Assembly: GCA_016756695.1 (NCBI GenBank) | Contig: CP066701.1 | Location: 3,492,001 to 3,556,000, forward strand | Direction of reading: 5' to 3' | Length of the DNA stretch: 64,000 nt | DNA from: Heyndrickxia sporothermodurans | Lineage (GTDB): Bacteria > Bacillota > Bacilli > Bacillales > Bacillaceae_C | Shown here: positions 10,231 through 19,892 of the stretch, piece after piece | Layout of the letters: every line of letters starts with the position of its first letter | Numbering within the stretch: position 1 is the stretch's first letter | Position numbers and translations under genes: made by a program | Notes under the pieces: model-generated | What the model was told of the DNA's origin: nothing | Seen by the model: only the letters and a program-made list of their open reading frames with translations | The model's database searches: none

Positions 10231-12759
10231 TTGAAATTAAGTAAAAAAAGGTTTATATCTTTTTTAAAAATTGCATTTCCAATTGCCCTTTTAGTGTTAA
10301 TTATTTTTGAATCGAAAAAAATGGTAAAAGATATCGATATAAATTTATTAAAAAATAATATTTCTGAACTTACGCCTTCGCATATTTTATTAATTGTTAT
10401 TTTAGGGTTAATAGCCATTGTTCCTATGCTATTTTATGATCTAATTTTATGCAAAATCTTAAAGTTAAATTTAAAAGCAAAGGAATTATTTTCCTATTCA
10501 TGGATTGTAAATACGTTTTCGAATTTTCTAGGATTCGGCGGTGTGATCGGTCTTAGTTTACGCACTTTTTTTTATAAAAAATATTATAAAGAAAAAGATG
10601 TGATTTTAAAAAATATCGCGAAAGTGTCAATCTTCTACATTTCGGGAATATCCATTTTATGCTGGTTAGTGGCAATAGGAGTATTTAAACCGATTTTTTT
10701 AGTGGAATTGAAATGGTTGAAAATTGCCGTTTGGGCGATGGCTTTGTATATTCCATTTTTAATAATAAGCTTTCAATGGAAAAATATAAAAAATGCAAAG
10801 TTTTCCTTTAAAAATAATTATTTGATTGAACTTATGGTGATTTCACTATTTGAATGGATGAGTGCGTTATTGTTTTTTTGGGTAATTGCACTATTAGTCA
10901 ATGTCCCTATAAGTTTCACACAGCTATTTCCGATTTTCGTTGTTGCGTCAACTGCAGGAATAATAAGTATGATTCCGGGTGGATTAGGTTCATTTGATTT
11001 CGTCATTTTAATGGGTCTTGAATTTTATCATATAGAGACAGAAAAAATTTTATTAGTTTTATTACTTTATCGAGTTTGTTATTATTTTATTCCGTTTATT
11101 GTTGCAATCGGTTTATTTGTAAGATATTTTTGGAAACAGTTGGATGAGCAATATAAAAAAATAATTTTTGTCATCTCAAAAAATATGAGTCACTGGATAC
11201 TAACAATATTAGTATTTTTCTCCGGAATCGTTTTATTACTTTCGGCATCATTGCCAGGAGTTCTTGACCGAATTAAGTTTTTAAGAGAATTCTTATCTTC
11301 TCCATTAATGGGTTTTTCACATCAATTGACAATCGTTACCGGATTTTTATTAATTTTGTTATCTAGAGGGATAGAGTACAGAGTAAGATGGGCATATTAC
11401 TCGACACTTGTACTGTTAATTTTCGCTTCCTTGCTCTGCCTTGTTAAAGGGTTTGATTATGAAGAGGCCATTTATTTAGGCTTTGTAGCGGTTATGTTAG
11501 TTGTTTCCAAGAAGCGTTTTTATCGGTTGAATTTCGTAGTTACATGGGGTAGAGCTGCATTTGATTTAATGGTCATCCTTTTCTTTACATTGTTATATGT
11601 GTTAATTGGTTATAATAATTTACCTGAGAGTAAGTTGAAAATTCCTCGTTTTATTCGAAAATATGTGATTATTGATGCGAGTGATTTAATTTTGAGTGCA
11701 ATTACCGGTTTATTGATCGCCGCAATAATTATGTTAATCACCTATTTTTTTATGAGACCAAGGACACCAGGATCCTATCAAATCGATGAAAACAAGGTGA
11801 TGGCTCATTTAAAAAAGTATGGAGGAACCGTTCTTTCACATTTAGTCTTTTTACATGATAAAAAAATATTTTGGAATGAAACAGGGCAAGTAATGATGAT
11901 GTATGAGCAATATGCTGATAAACTAGTTGTCCTAGGTGATCCAATAGGGAAAAAGGAAGAATTTTTTCATTCCATCGAAGAATTTCATGATTTTGCAGAT
12001 TTATACGGATATACACCAGCTTACTATCAAGTAACAAATGAATTAATTCCTAAATTACATGAAAATGGCTACGATTTTTTTAAATTAGGTGAGGAAGCTT
12101 TTGTGGACTTACAAACTTTTTCTCTATCGGGCAGTAAAATGAAGGGCCTTCGAGCGACGAAAAATAAATTTGAAAAAGAAGGGTATACCTTTCGGTTACT
12201 TGAACCTCCCTTTTCTAAAGAAGATTTTCAAGCATTAAAATCCATTTCTGATCAGTGGTTGAACGGGAAGAGAGAGAAAGGATTCTCACTTGGATTTTTT
12301 GATAAAAGCTATTTGGAGACAGCTCCTGTAGCAATATTATTGGATCCGGATAAAAATATTATTGCATTTGTTAGTATTATGCCGGTTTATGATAATCACA
12401 CAACATTATCAATTGATTTAATGAGATATATCCCGAATGTAACATCGGGAACGATGGACTTTATTTTCATTAATTTATTTGAATGGGCAAAATTAAAAGG
12501 GTATAAGCGGTTTAATTTAGGAATGGCGCCGCTCGCAAATGTAGGACTTTCAAAGTATTCCTTTATGGGGGAAAAATTAGCATCACAAATATACACGCAT
12601 GGTAATTTTGTCTATCATTTCAAAGGATTAAAGAAGTTTAAGGAAAAGTATGCAAGTTCATGGGAACCAAAATATTTAGCATATAGAAAGAAAACATCAT
12701 TACCAATTACAATGATACAAATTGCTTTACTTATAGCAAAAAAGCGCTCCAATTCGTAA
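10231..12759 (+). CDS. mprF: Phosphatidylglycerol lysyltransferase MprF
   Basis: MprF adds lysine (or another amino acid) to phosphatidylglycerol and flips the product outward, lowering negative surface charge and susceptibility to cationic peptides. The first ~500 residues are many hydrophobic helices of the flippase/UPF0104 region (GGLGSFDFVIL segment). The last ~320 residues form the DUF2156 GNAT-like synthase domain (VVLGDPIGKKEEF, KRFNLGMAPLANVGLS). The open frame could start at 10165, but a promoter-like element lies inside that extension. The TTG at 10231 has an AAAGATGGTG ribosome site, giving 842 residues, the usual length. Confidence 0.93.
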   Translation: MKLSKKRFISFLKIAFPIALLVLIIFESKKMVKDIDINLLKNNISELTPSHILLIVILGLIAIVPMLFYDLILCKILKLNLKAKELFSYSWIVNTFSNFLGFGGVIGLSLRTFFYKKYYKEKDVILKNIAKVSIFYISGISILCWLVAIGVFKPIFLVELKWLKIAVWAMALYIPFLIISFQWKNIKNAKFSFKNNYLIELMVISLFEWMSALLFFWVIALLVNVPISFTQLFPIFVVASTAGIISMIPGGLGSFDFVILMGLEFYHIETEKILLVLLLYRVCYYFIPFIVAIGLFVRYFWKQLDEQYKKIIFVISKNMSHWILTILVFFSGIVLLLSASLPGVLDRIKFLREFLSSPLMGFSHQLTIVTGFLLILLSRGIEYRVRWAYYSTLVLLIFASLLCLVKGFDYEEAIYLGFVAVMLVVSKKRFYRLNFVVTWGRAAFDLMVILFFTLLYVLIGYNNLPESKLKIPRFIRKYVIIDASDLILSAITGLLIAAIIMLITYFFMRPRTPGSYQIDENKVMAHLKKYGGTVLSHLVFLHDKKIFWNETGQVMMMYEQYADKLVVLGDPIGKKEEFFHSIEEFHDFADLYGYTPAYYQVTNELIPKLHENGYDFFKLGEEAFVDLQTFSLSGSKMKGLRATKNKFEKEGYTFRLLEPPFSKEDFQALKSISDQWLNGKREKGFSLGFFDKSYLETAPVAILLDPDKNIIAFVSIMPVYDNHTTLSIDLMRYIPNVTSGTMDFIFINLFEWAKLKGYKRFNLGMAPLANVGLSKYSFMGEKLASQIYTHGNFVYHFKGLKKFKEKYASSWEPKYLAYRKKTSLPITMIQIALLIAKKRSNS

Positions 12760-12774
12760 TGGGGCGTTTTTTTA
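12738..12774 (+). terminator. Intrinsic terminator overlapping the mprF stop
   Basis: The arms AAAAAGCGCTCCA and TGGGGCGTTTTT form an imperfect stem around the stop codon, followed by a T-run. Confidence 0.7.
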
Positions 12775-12873
12775 TTAGGATATATTTTCTAATTATAAAA
12801 TTAATCCATTTTCATAAACTAACATCGTTCAGTACGAACAAAAGTCAAACTACACCAAAAAGGGGTTATGATC

Positions 12874-13080
12874 ATGACGGTTATTAACAATATTAAGCAA
12901 ACCATTTCTGGATTGAAGAGTGCTCAAGCGAATTTAGAAAGTTTTTCTTTAGCGACAGACAATAAACAAGCAAAGCAACTTTATCAATCCTGCGCTCAAC
13001 AAACACAATCAATTATTGACACACTAACACCACGAATGAATGAAGTAGAGCAAGAAGAACCACAATATAAACAACAATAA
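12874..13080 (+). CDS. DUF1657 small protein (first copy)
   Basis: A 68-residue helical protein of the DUF1657 family, known from spoVA-type and 2Duf operons of spore formers. It contains the pattern IKQTISGLKSAQANLESFSL and ends in EEPQYKQQ. The ending EEPQYK is shared with the second DUF1657 gene at 14944. The ATG at 12874 is preferred over 12868 because AGGGG lies eight bases upstream. The IS1182-type element now separates it from the rest of its presumed operon. Biochemical role is unknown; in other species these genes sit with spore inner-membrane proteins. Confidence 0.85.
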   Translation: MTVINNIKQTISGLKSAQANLESFSLATDNKQAKQLYQSCAQQTQSIIDTLTPRMNEVEQEEPQYKQQ

Positions 13081-13122
13081 GAAAATAAAAAGAGGCTGGG
13101 ACAAAACCCACCTCTGAGATGA

Positions 13123-13166
13123 AAAAGCCGGTGAATTTTTACGACGAGTAAAATTTCACCGGCTTT
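13123..13166 (+). terminator. Terminator-like hairpin at the IS1182 left end
   Basis: The arms AAAGCCGGTGAATTTTTAC and GTAAAATTTCACCGGCTTT pair with one mismatch, and a T-rich stretch (attatttttt) follows. It probably stops transcription entering the element from the host operon. Confidence 0.65.
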
Positions 13167-13248
13167 GATTATTTTTTGAATAAAAATAAGGACCACTTCT
13201 GATAAAATTAAGTTACCACACCAAATAAAATCAGAAAGAAGGATCCTT

Positions 13249-14823
13249 ATGTTTAAAAATTATACCATGAATCAATTAGTTTTGCCTTTAGATTTAGAAG
13301 TAAAGTTACAAAAAAATGATATTGCCTTCCATGTTCATCATTTAGTTGAAAGTATCCCTCATGAAGCGTTCGAATCATTTCAGAGAAATGATGGCTGTCC
13401 TGCCTACCATCCACGCATGATGCTTAAAATTATCTTATGTGCCTACACGCAATCTGTTTTTTCAGGGCGAAAAATTGAAGCCCTATTAAAAGACAGTATC
13501 CGTATGATGTGGCTAGCTCAAGGGCATGAACCAAGCTACCGAACAATCAACCGATTCCGTGTTCAACCAGAAGTGAAAAATTTAATTCGCCAATGTTTCG
13601 TCCAATTCCGTTGCCAATTAATTGAAGAAAAACTGATCGATCAAGAAGCAATTTTTATCGATGGTACAAAGATTGAAGCGAATGCAAATAAATTTACGTT
13701 TGTCTGGAAGAAGTCGATTGAGAAGTATCATCAAAGTTTAATTGAAAAGTCAAACCAGCTATATGATGAGCTTCTTGAGAATGAAATCATACCTGAAATC
13801 GAACGTGAAAGCGATGAACAGTTATCATTGGAAGAGCTCGCTCAATTGGTTCAAAAAGTGGATGATGTCGTAAACGAGTATGATAAACAAATTGAAGCAT
13901 CATCGGATGTTCCAGAACGAAAAGCTTTAAGAAATGAACGCAAATATCCGAAAAAAGTGCGTAAACAGTTGATTGATTTTATCGTACGAAAACAGAAATA
14001 CCAACGAGACCTTGAAATCTTTGGTACACGTAATAGCTATTCTAAAACAGATCCAGATGCGACATTTATGCGAATGAAAGATGATTATATGAAAAATGGA
14101 CAATTGAAGGCTGGTTATAATACACAAATCGCAACGGAAGGTCAATATGCGCTTGCCTATGGATTATTCTCAAACCCAACAGACACACGTACGTTAATTC
14201 CCTTTCTAGATGAGATTGAGCAGGATTATTTCGAGTTACCGGAACACATCGTCACAGATGCAAGTTATGGTAGTGAAGAAAATTATAATGATATCCTTTT
14301 GAACAGAAAACGTGAAGCACTTATTCCTTATACGCTGTATATGAAGGAAAAAAAGAAAACCTACAAACAAAACCTATTCAATCCAGACAACTGGCCGTAC
14401 GATGAAGAAACAGATACCTATACATGTCCAAACCAGAAACATCTTACATTTCACGATTATTCTGTCCGTACTGATCGTACAGGATTCCAACGGAAGTTTA
14501 AAATCTACGAGTGCGAAGACTGTTCGGACTGCCCATTCCGTTCCTCCTGTACCAAAGCAAAAGAAGGCAACAATCGAAAACGAATGGTGAATGAAACATG
14601 GGAACAACAAAAAGAATATGTAAGAACGAAGCTTTCAGAAGAGAGAACGGGTGCGATCTATCGAAAACGCAAAATCGATGTGGAACCAGTTTTTGGATTC
14701 TTGAAGGCTAATTTGCGTTTCACACGATTTTCCGTACGAGGAAAATCGAAGGTAGAAAATGAAATGGGCTTTGCATTAATGGCAGTGAATTTAAGAAAAT
14801 ACACTGCCCAACAACTAAGGTAA
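13249..14823 (+). CDS. IS1182-family transposase
   Basis: A full-length 524-residue DDE transposase. Candidate catalytic residues lie in FIDGTKIEAN, VTDASYGSEENYND and IDVEPVFGFLKANL. A Cys cluster (CEDCSDCPFRSSC) lies between the second and third acidic residues, as is typical for the family. An AAGAAGGA ribosome site precedes the ATG. This is the only complete transposase among the insertion sequences of the window, so the element may still be mobile. Confidence 0.93.
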   Translation: MFKNYTMNQLVLPLDLEVKLQKNDIAFHVHHLVESIPHEAFESFQRNDGCPAYHPRMMLKIILCAYTQSVFSGRKIEALLKDSIRMMWLAQGHEPSYRTINRFRVQPEVKNLIRQCFVQFRCQLIEEKLIDQEAIFIDGTKIEANANKFTFVWKKSIEKYHQSLIEKSNQLYDELLENEIIPEIERESDEQLSLEELAQLVQKVDDVVNEYDKQIEASSDVPERKALRNERKYPKKVRKQLIDFIVRKQKYQRDLEIFGTRNSYSKTDPDATFMRMKDDYMKNGQLKAGYNTQIATEGQYALAYGLFSNPTDTRTLIPFLDEIEQDYFELPEHIVTDASYGSEENYNDILLNRKREALIPYTLYMKEKKKTYKQNLFNPDNWPYDEETDTYTCPNQKHLTFHDYSVRTDRTGFQRKFKIYECEDCSDCPFRSSCTKAKEGNNRKRMVNETWEQQKEYVRTKLSEERTGAIYRKRKIDVEPVFGFLKANLRFTRFSVRGKSKVENEMGFALMAVNLRKYTAQQLR

Positions 14824-14852
14824 TAGAAGAATTTACAGGTAAAAAAATAGAG

Positions 14853-14889
14853 AAAGGTGAATTTGAGCACACTCAAATTCACCTTTTTC
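14853..14889 (+). terminator. Terminator of the IS1182 transposase
   Basis: A perfect 15-bp stem AAAGGTGAATTTGAG/CTCAAATTCACCTTT with a CACA loop, followed by further T. Confidence 0.85.
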
Positions 14890-14943
14890 ACTATTTGAAG
14901 CTAGTTATGTCCCAGCCTCTTTTCTAAAAGGGGTTTAAAGAAA

Positions 14944-15147
14944 ATGACAATTGCTTCAGATATTAAGAATTGCATCGCGAGTCTTAATGGTGCTAAAAGC
15001 AATTTAAGCCGCTTCGCATTAATGAGTACAGATGCTAATGCACAGAAAGTTTTTCATGAAAGTATGTTAGAAGCAGACGAAATCATTACAGATTTACAAA
15101 ATAGATTAGTCATTCTTGAACGTGAGGAGCCTCAATATAAGAGTTAA
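14944..15147 (+). CDS. DUF1657 small protein (second copy)
   Basis: A 67-residue DUF1657 protein with the pattern IKNCIASLNGAKSNLSRFAL and the ending EEPQYKS, parallel to the protein at 12874. An AAAAGGGG site lies upstream. It is 14 bases ahead of the 2Duf gene and surely co-transcribed with it. The IS1182-type element upstream may have cut it off from the promoter in front of the first DUF1657 gene. Confidence 0.85.
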   Translation: MTIASDIKNCIASLNGAKSNLSRFALMSTDANAQKVFHESMLEADEIITDLQNRLVILEREEPQYKS

Positions 15148-15161
15148 GGGAAGGTGAAGAA

Positions 15162-16025
15162 ATGGGACTGAATTGGCTCGAAGTTATTTTACGATCGATC
15201 ATTACGCTAATCGTTTTATTCTTTTTAACCAAAATGCTTGGAAGAAAACAAATTAGTCAATTGTCCCTTTTTGAATATATTATCGGGATAGTAGTTGGTG
15301 GCATTGCTGCGGAGATATCCACTGGTGTGGGACAAAACTTTTTAAATGGAATGTACAGCTTACTTATTTGGGCTTTAATTCCCGTATTATTAACATATCT
15401 TTCCTTGAAGAGTAAAAAAGTTCGAGATTTTCTTGATGGTGCTCCTGTTGTTGTAATTAAGGATGGAAAAATACAGGAAGATAGTTTAATGAAAGAAAAA
15501 CATACGGTCGATGACTTGGCCTCGCTTTTAAGAAAGAAAAATGCTTTTAATATAGCTGATGTGGAATTTGCTGTACTTGAACCGAGCGGTGAATTGAACG
15601 TATTGTTGAAAAAAGAAAAACAACCAATCACTCCAAAGGATGTTCAATTGCAAGTCGCACCAGAAAAAGAACCTAAAACTGTCATTTCTGAAGGAATGAT
15701 CTTAGATGAAGCACTTGGATTTACAGGTTATAATCGATCTTGGTTAAAAGCTGAATTAGAAAAATTAAATGTTGCTCTTGATAATGTTTTTCTTGGTCAA
15801 GTTGATGCTTATGGAAAATTAACAGTGGATATTTATGATGATAAAATTCAACTTCCTAAATCGCAGGAGAGAACATTGTTATTAGCGACTCTAAAAAAAT
15901 GCCAAGCAGATCTTGAATTATTTACTTTAGCTACTGAATCAAAATCTGCCAGTGAAATGTATCAAAATAATGCACAAAGGTTGGAAATGATGGTAGAGAA
16001 ATTGAAGCCTTACCTCAAAGAATAA
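15162..16025 (+). CDS. 2Duf-type spore membrane protein (DUF421 fused to DUF1657)
   Basis: The 287-residue protein has three hydrophobic segments at residues 5-100 (NWLEVILRSIITLIVLFF..., FEYIIGIVVGG), then a cytosolic DUF421/YetF region (APVVVIKDGKIQE, FTGYNRSWLKAELEK). Residues from about 237 on (LLATLKKCQADLELFTLATE) clearly repeat the DUF1657 module of the two small upstream proteins. This DUF421+DUF1657 architecture is that of 2Duf, a spore inner-membrane protein linked to high wet-heat resistance in strains carrying the spoVA2mob operon. Here no spoVA genes accompany it. The role in this organism is inferred. Confidence 0.85.
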   Translation: MGLNWLEVILRSIITLIVLFFLTKMLGRKQISQLSLFEYIIGIVVGGIAAEISTGVGQNFLNGMYSLLIWALIPVLLTYLSLKSKKVRDFLDGAPVVVIKDGKIQEDSLMKEKHTVDDLASLLRKKNAFNIADVEFAVLEPSGELNVLLKKEKQPITPKDVQLQVAPEKEPKTVISEGMILDEALGFTGYNRSWLKAELEKLNVALDNVFLGQVDAYGKLTVDIYDDKIQLPKSQERTLLLATLKKCQADLELFTLATESKSASEMYQNNAQRLEMMVEKLKPYLKE

Positions 16026-16034
16026 GATTATTGA

Positions 16035-17462
16035 TTAACTTAGAAAATCGTTTATCATCTTTACATAGGACTCCTTCGGATAACTATTGTAAAGTCCCAT
16101 ACCCATCCTAACTGGATCACCAAAGAAAAATCGTTCAAACTGCGTTTGTCTGGTGCCGAAGCTACTCATGCAAAGGTCCCAGGCGAGTCTGAAAATTTTT
16201 ACACGATCGGTAGCATTTACGTTAGTAGCTTGTAAATAATTATCAAGATAGGAAGATATCGTTGATTGGAACTGTTCTTTAGTAGGGAGGAGGATCATTC
16301 CACTACCACCTAAAAGTTGTATAATTTCAATTAATCGGGGGTAAATTCTCGGATAATAATAAATGGCGACATTTAATGGTTTGTAATCAGGGACCATTGT
16401 ATTAAAATGATCGAGTGATGAATGAACTCGAGAAGAGAGATGTAAAGACTTCATAATTTCGAGAGTAGAAATAATTTCACTAAGTTTGTCTTTTACGTGC
16501 TGATACTCAATAATATTAATAGAATGTACAATGGTCTCTGCCAATCCAAGAATAAATTCTGTTTTAACAATCATTCTTGTAATCGCTTGGTACAAAAGCA
16601 TTGTATTAAACTTAGTTTCCGAAAACATATTACATGCTATATCTAAATTTTTGTATAAAAATACACGTTCCCATGGAACGAGAACATCATCGAAAACAAC
16701 GATTGAATCCATTTCTTCAAATTTAGAAGTTAACGGATAATCAAAATGAGATTCGCCATTGACGAAAGATTCTCGGCAAATAAATTTTAAACCAGGTGTA
16801 TTTGAAGGAATGGAAAAGGCGTATACATAAGCGTCCTCAATAAAGTTTCCTCCAGAAGGAAGCACTAATACTTCATCGGTAATACCACCTTGAGTAGCTA
16901 AAAGTCTCGCACCTTTTACGATGATTCCATCGCTTGTCTCACGAATAACTTTAGCTGCAATAATTTTATCGGAATCTTCGTAATAGCCAATTGAACGATT
17001 TACTTGGGGATTAATAAATGTATGAGTAAAGGAGAGATCATTTTCCATCGCCATTTTGTATATGTTAAAAATATTAGTTTCATAATTCTTCTTATCTTCA
17101 TGAAATATTGAATTAGCAACACCTAAAGCCATTATTCCGGTGTTTACATAATCGGGAGAACGTCCTAATAAACCTAAATTTGTTTGTGCCCATTTCTTTG
17201 TTGCCACAAATCTATTTTCCAAATCTTCTTTCGTTTTTGGTTGTTGAAAAGCAAAGTTTACTTCAGAATTTACAACAGGGGATGAAAAAGTGAAAGTATC
17301 CTTATTGGAATTAGAAAGATCATATAATGCTGCTTTACTTTTTAAAACTCCTCTAAATGCAGGATGCTCCGAAATTTTTCCTTCTATCCGTTTTCCATCT
17401 ATCCATACTTCATTGTGTAAGTTGTCAATTCTAGATATATACTCCTTACCAGTAACAGTCAA
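16035..17462 (-). CDS. 4-hydroxyphenylacetate 3-monooxygenase, oxygenase-component family (HpaB/YoaI-like)
   Basis: A 475-residue protein of the HpaB family of FADH2-dependent aromatic hydroxylases, which share the acyl-CoA dehydrogenase fold. Family segments are GRSPDYVNTG near residue 105, FTHTFINPQVNRS near 150 and ARLLATQGG near 190. No reductase partner (HpaC) or aromatic catabolic genes lie nearby, so the substrate is open; B. subtilis has a similar orphan, YoaI. Start: of two TTG codons, the one at 17462 lies six bases from GAGGTGA, whereas 17468 abuts it. It converges with the 2Duf gene with nine bases between stops. Confidence 0.85.
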   Translation of the reverse strand: MTVTGKEYISRIDNLHNEVWIDGKRIEGKISEHPAFRGVLKSKAALYDLSNSNKDTFTFSSPVVNSEVNFAFQQPKTKEDLENRFVATKKWAQTNLGLLGRSPDYVNTGIMALGVANSIFHEDKKNYETNIFNIYKMAMENDLSFTHTFINPQVNRSIGYYEDSDKIIAAKVIRETSDGIIVKGARLLATQGGITDEVLVLPSGGNFIEDAYVYAFSIPSNTPGLKFICRESFVNGESHFDYPLTSKFEEMDSIVVFDDVLVPWERVFLYKNLDIACNMFSETKFNTMLLYQAITRMIVKTEFILGLAETIVHSINIIEYQHVKDKLSEIISTLEIMKSLHLSSRVHSSLDHFNTMVPDYKPLNVAIYYYPRIYPRLIEIIQLLGGSGMILLPTKEQFQSTISSYLDNYLQATNVNATDRVKIFRLAWDLCMSSFGTRQTQFERFFFGDPVRMGMGLYNSYPKESYVKMINDFLS

Positions 17463-17550
17463 AGTCAATCACCTCACAAAATTTATGTCTCCAACATAAA
17501 TATATGCACAATAGTAAGAGGGACAATCAAAAAAATTTTTAGACTAAATA

Positions 17551-17588
17551 AAAAAAGGAAATCAAATCACGGTTTGATTCCCTTTTTT
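17551..17588 (-). terminator. Terminator of ykpA
   Basis: The arms GGGAATCAAA and TTTGATTTCC pair (read on the minus strand), with A- and T-runs of six or more on the two sides. Confidence 0.8.
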
Positions 17589-17598
17589 CCAATTATTA

Positions 17599-19308
<1,710 letters not shown>

Positions 19309-19503
19309 TTATAAATTCTCGTTTTGTTGTTTAATTTCATCGCCTGTAAGGATTGTATTTGCTTCTTCTATGTTTTTATGTTCTTCAACCGATCCACCTG
19401 GATAATATGGTTTTTGATTGATCGTGCTCATAGCAGTATTTATTGTAAATTTTTTCGTTTTTGGTGTATCGGTTACCCTTTTTTCATTACTTTGATTTGT
19501 CAT
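19309..19503 (-). CDS. Small hypothetical protein, 64 residues
   Basis: A hydrophilic, Asn- and Lys-rich protein beginning MTNQSNEKRVTDTPKTKK, with no membrane segment or recognisable motif. A GAGGGAG ribosome site precedes the ATG, which supports a real gene. It lies just upstream of ykpA on the same strand. The IS110-type element begins about 50 bases upstream of its start and may have displaced its original promoter. I do not recognise the family. Confidence 0.55.
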   Translation of the reverse strand: MTNQSNEKRVTDTPKTKKFTINTAMSTINQKPYYPGGSVEEHKNIEEANTILTGDEIKQQNENL

Positions 19504-19566
19504 ACTTACAACTCCCTCTATAAATGTTGATACATCAACGGTTTGACCCGTTGGTAGGGTGTCAAA

Positions 19567-19892
19567 AAAATATTTTTCGACACGGACCCTAACTTTATTT
19601 TCATAATATGTGAAACTATTCCAATAAATAGGTACGCTACGCGGTCACTACTGGATAATTATGGAAAGTAGTGATAGGGAATTATACGATGCACAATGGA
19701 TCTCTGCGTAGCTTATGATGACGTACCCTCCCATGTCTCTGGGCATCTATGTGCCTACATTCCTTCGTTCGGTCTAGTCATAAGGCAGAGGCTAGCGAAG
19801 CTCCTATAGGGACTCTAGGTCGAATGGTGAAAATAATGCCAGCTTCTCCGTGTCATCCTGTTGTCTAGGTCTAGTTAAGGGGCTGTAGGGAT
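19567..19892 (-). ncRNA. Candidate guide (bridge/seek) RNA region of the IS1111-like element
   Basis: About 325 bases without a gene lie between the transposase stop and the inverted repeat. IS110-family elements carry a structured guide RNA in a non-coding end; in the IS1111 subgroup it is downstream of the transposase, as here. A perfect 8-bp stem TCACTACT (19645-19652) / AGTAGTGA (19667-19674) with a 14-base loop is visible, and the GC content is higher than in surrounding DNA. No loop-to-target match was established. Confidence 0.35.

Larger units (their letters stand above)
13091..14920 (+). mobile_element. IS1182-family insertion sequence, apparently intact (about 1.83 kb)
   Basis: The ends are a 13-bp perfect inverted repeat, AGAGGCTGGGACA on the left and TGTCCCAGCCTCT on the right, extendable by three or four A/T bases on each side. 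A single intact transposase gene lies inside. I see no clear target duplication, which is not unusual for this family. The element sits in the intergenic space between the two DUF1657 genes. A strong hairpin lies at each end (13123-13166 and 14853-14889), probably to block transcription in and out. Confidence 0.9.

Noticed and set aside
14402-14590. Plus-strand frame inside the IS1182 transposase
   Set aside because: A shadow of the transposase in another frame.
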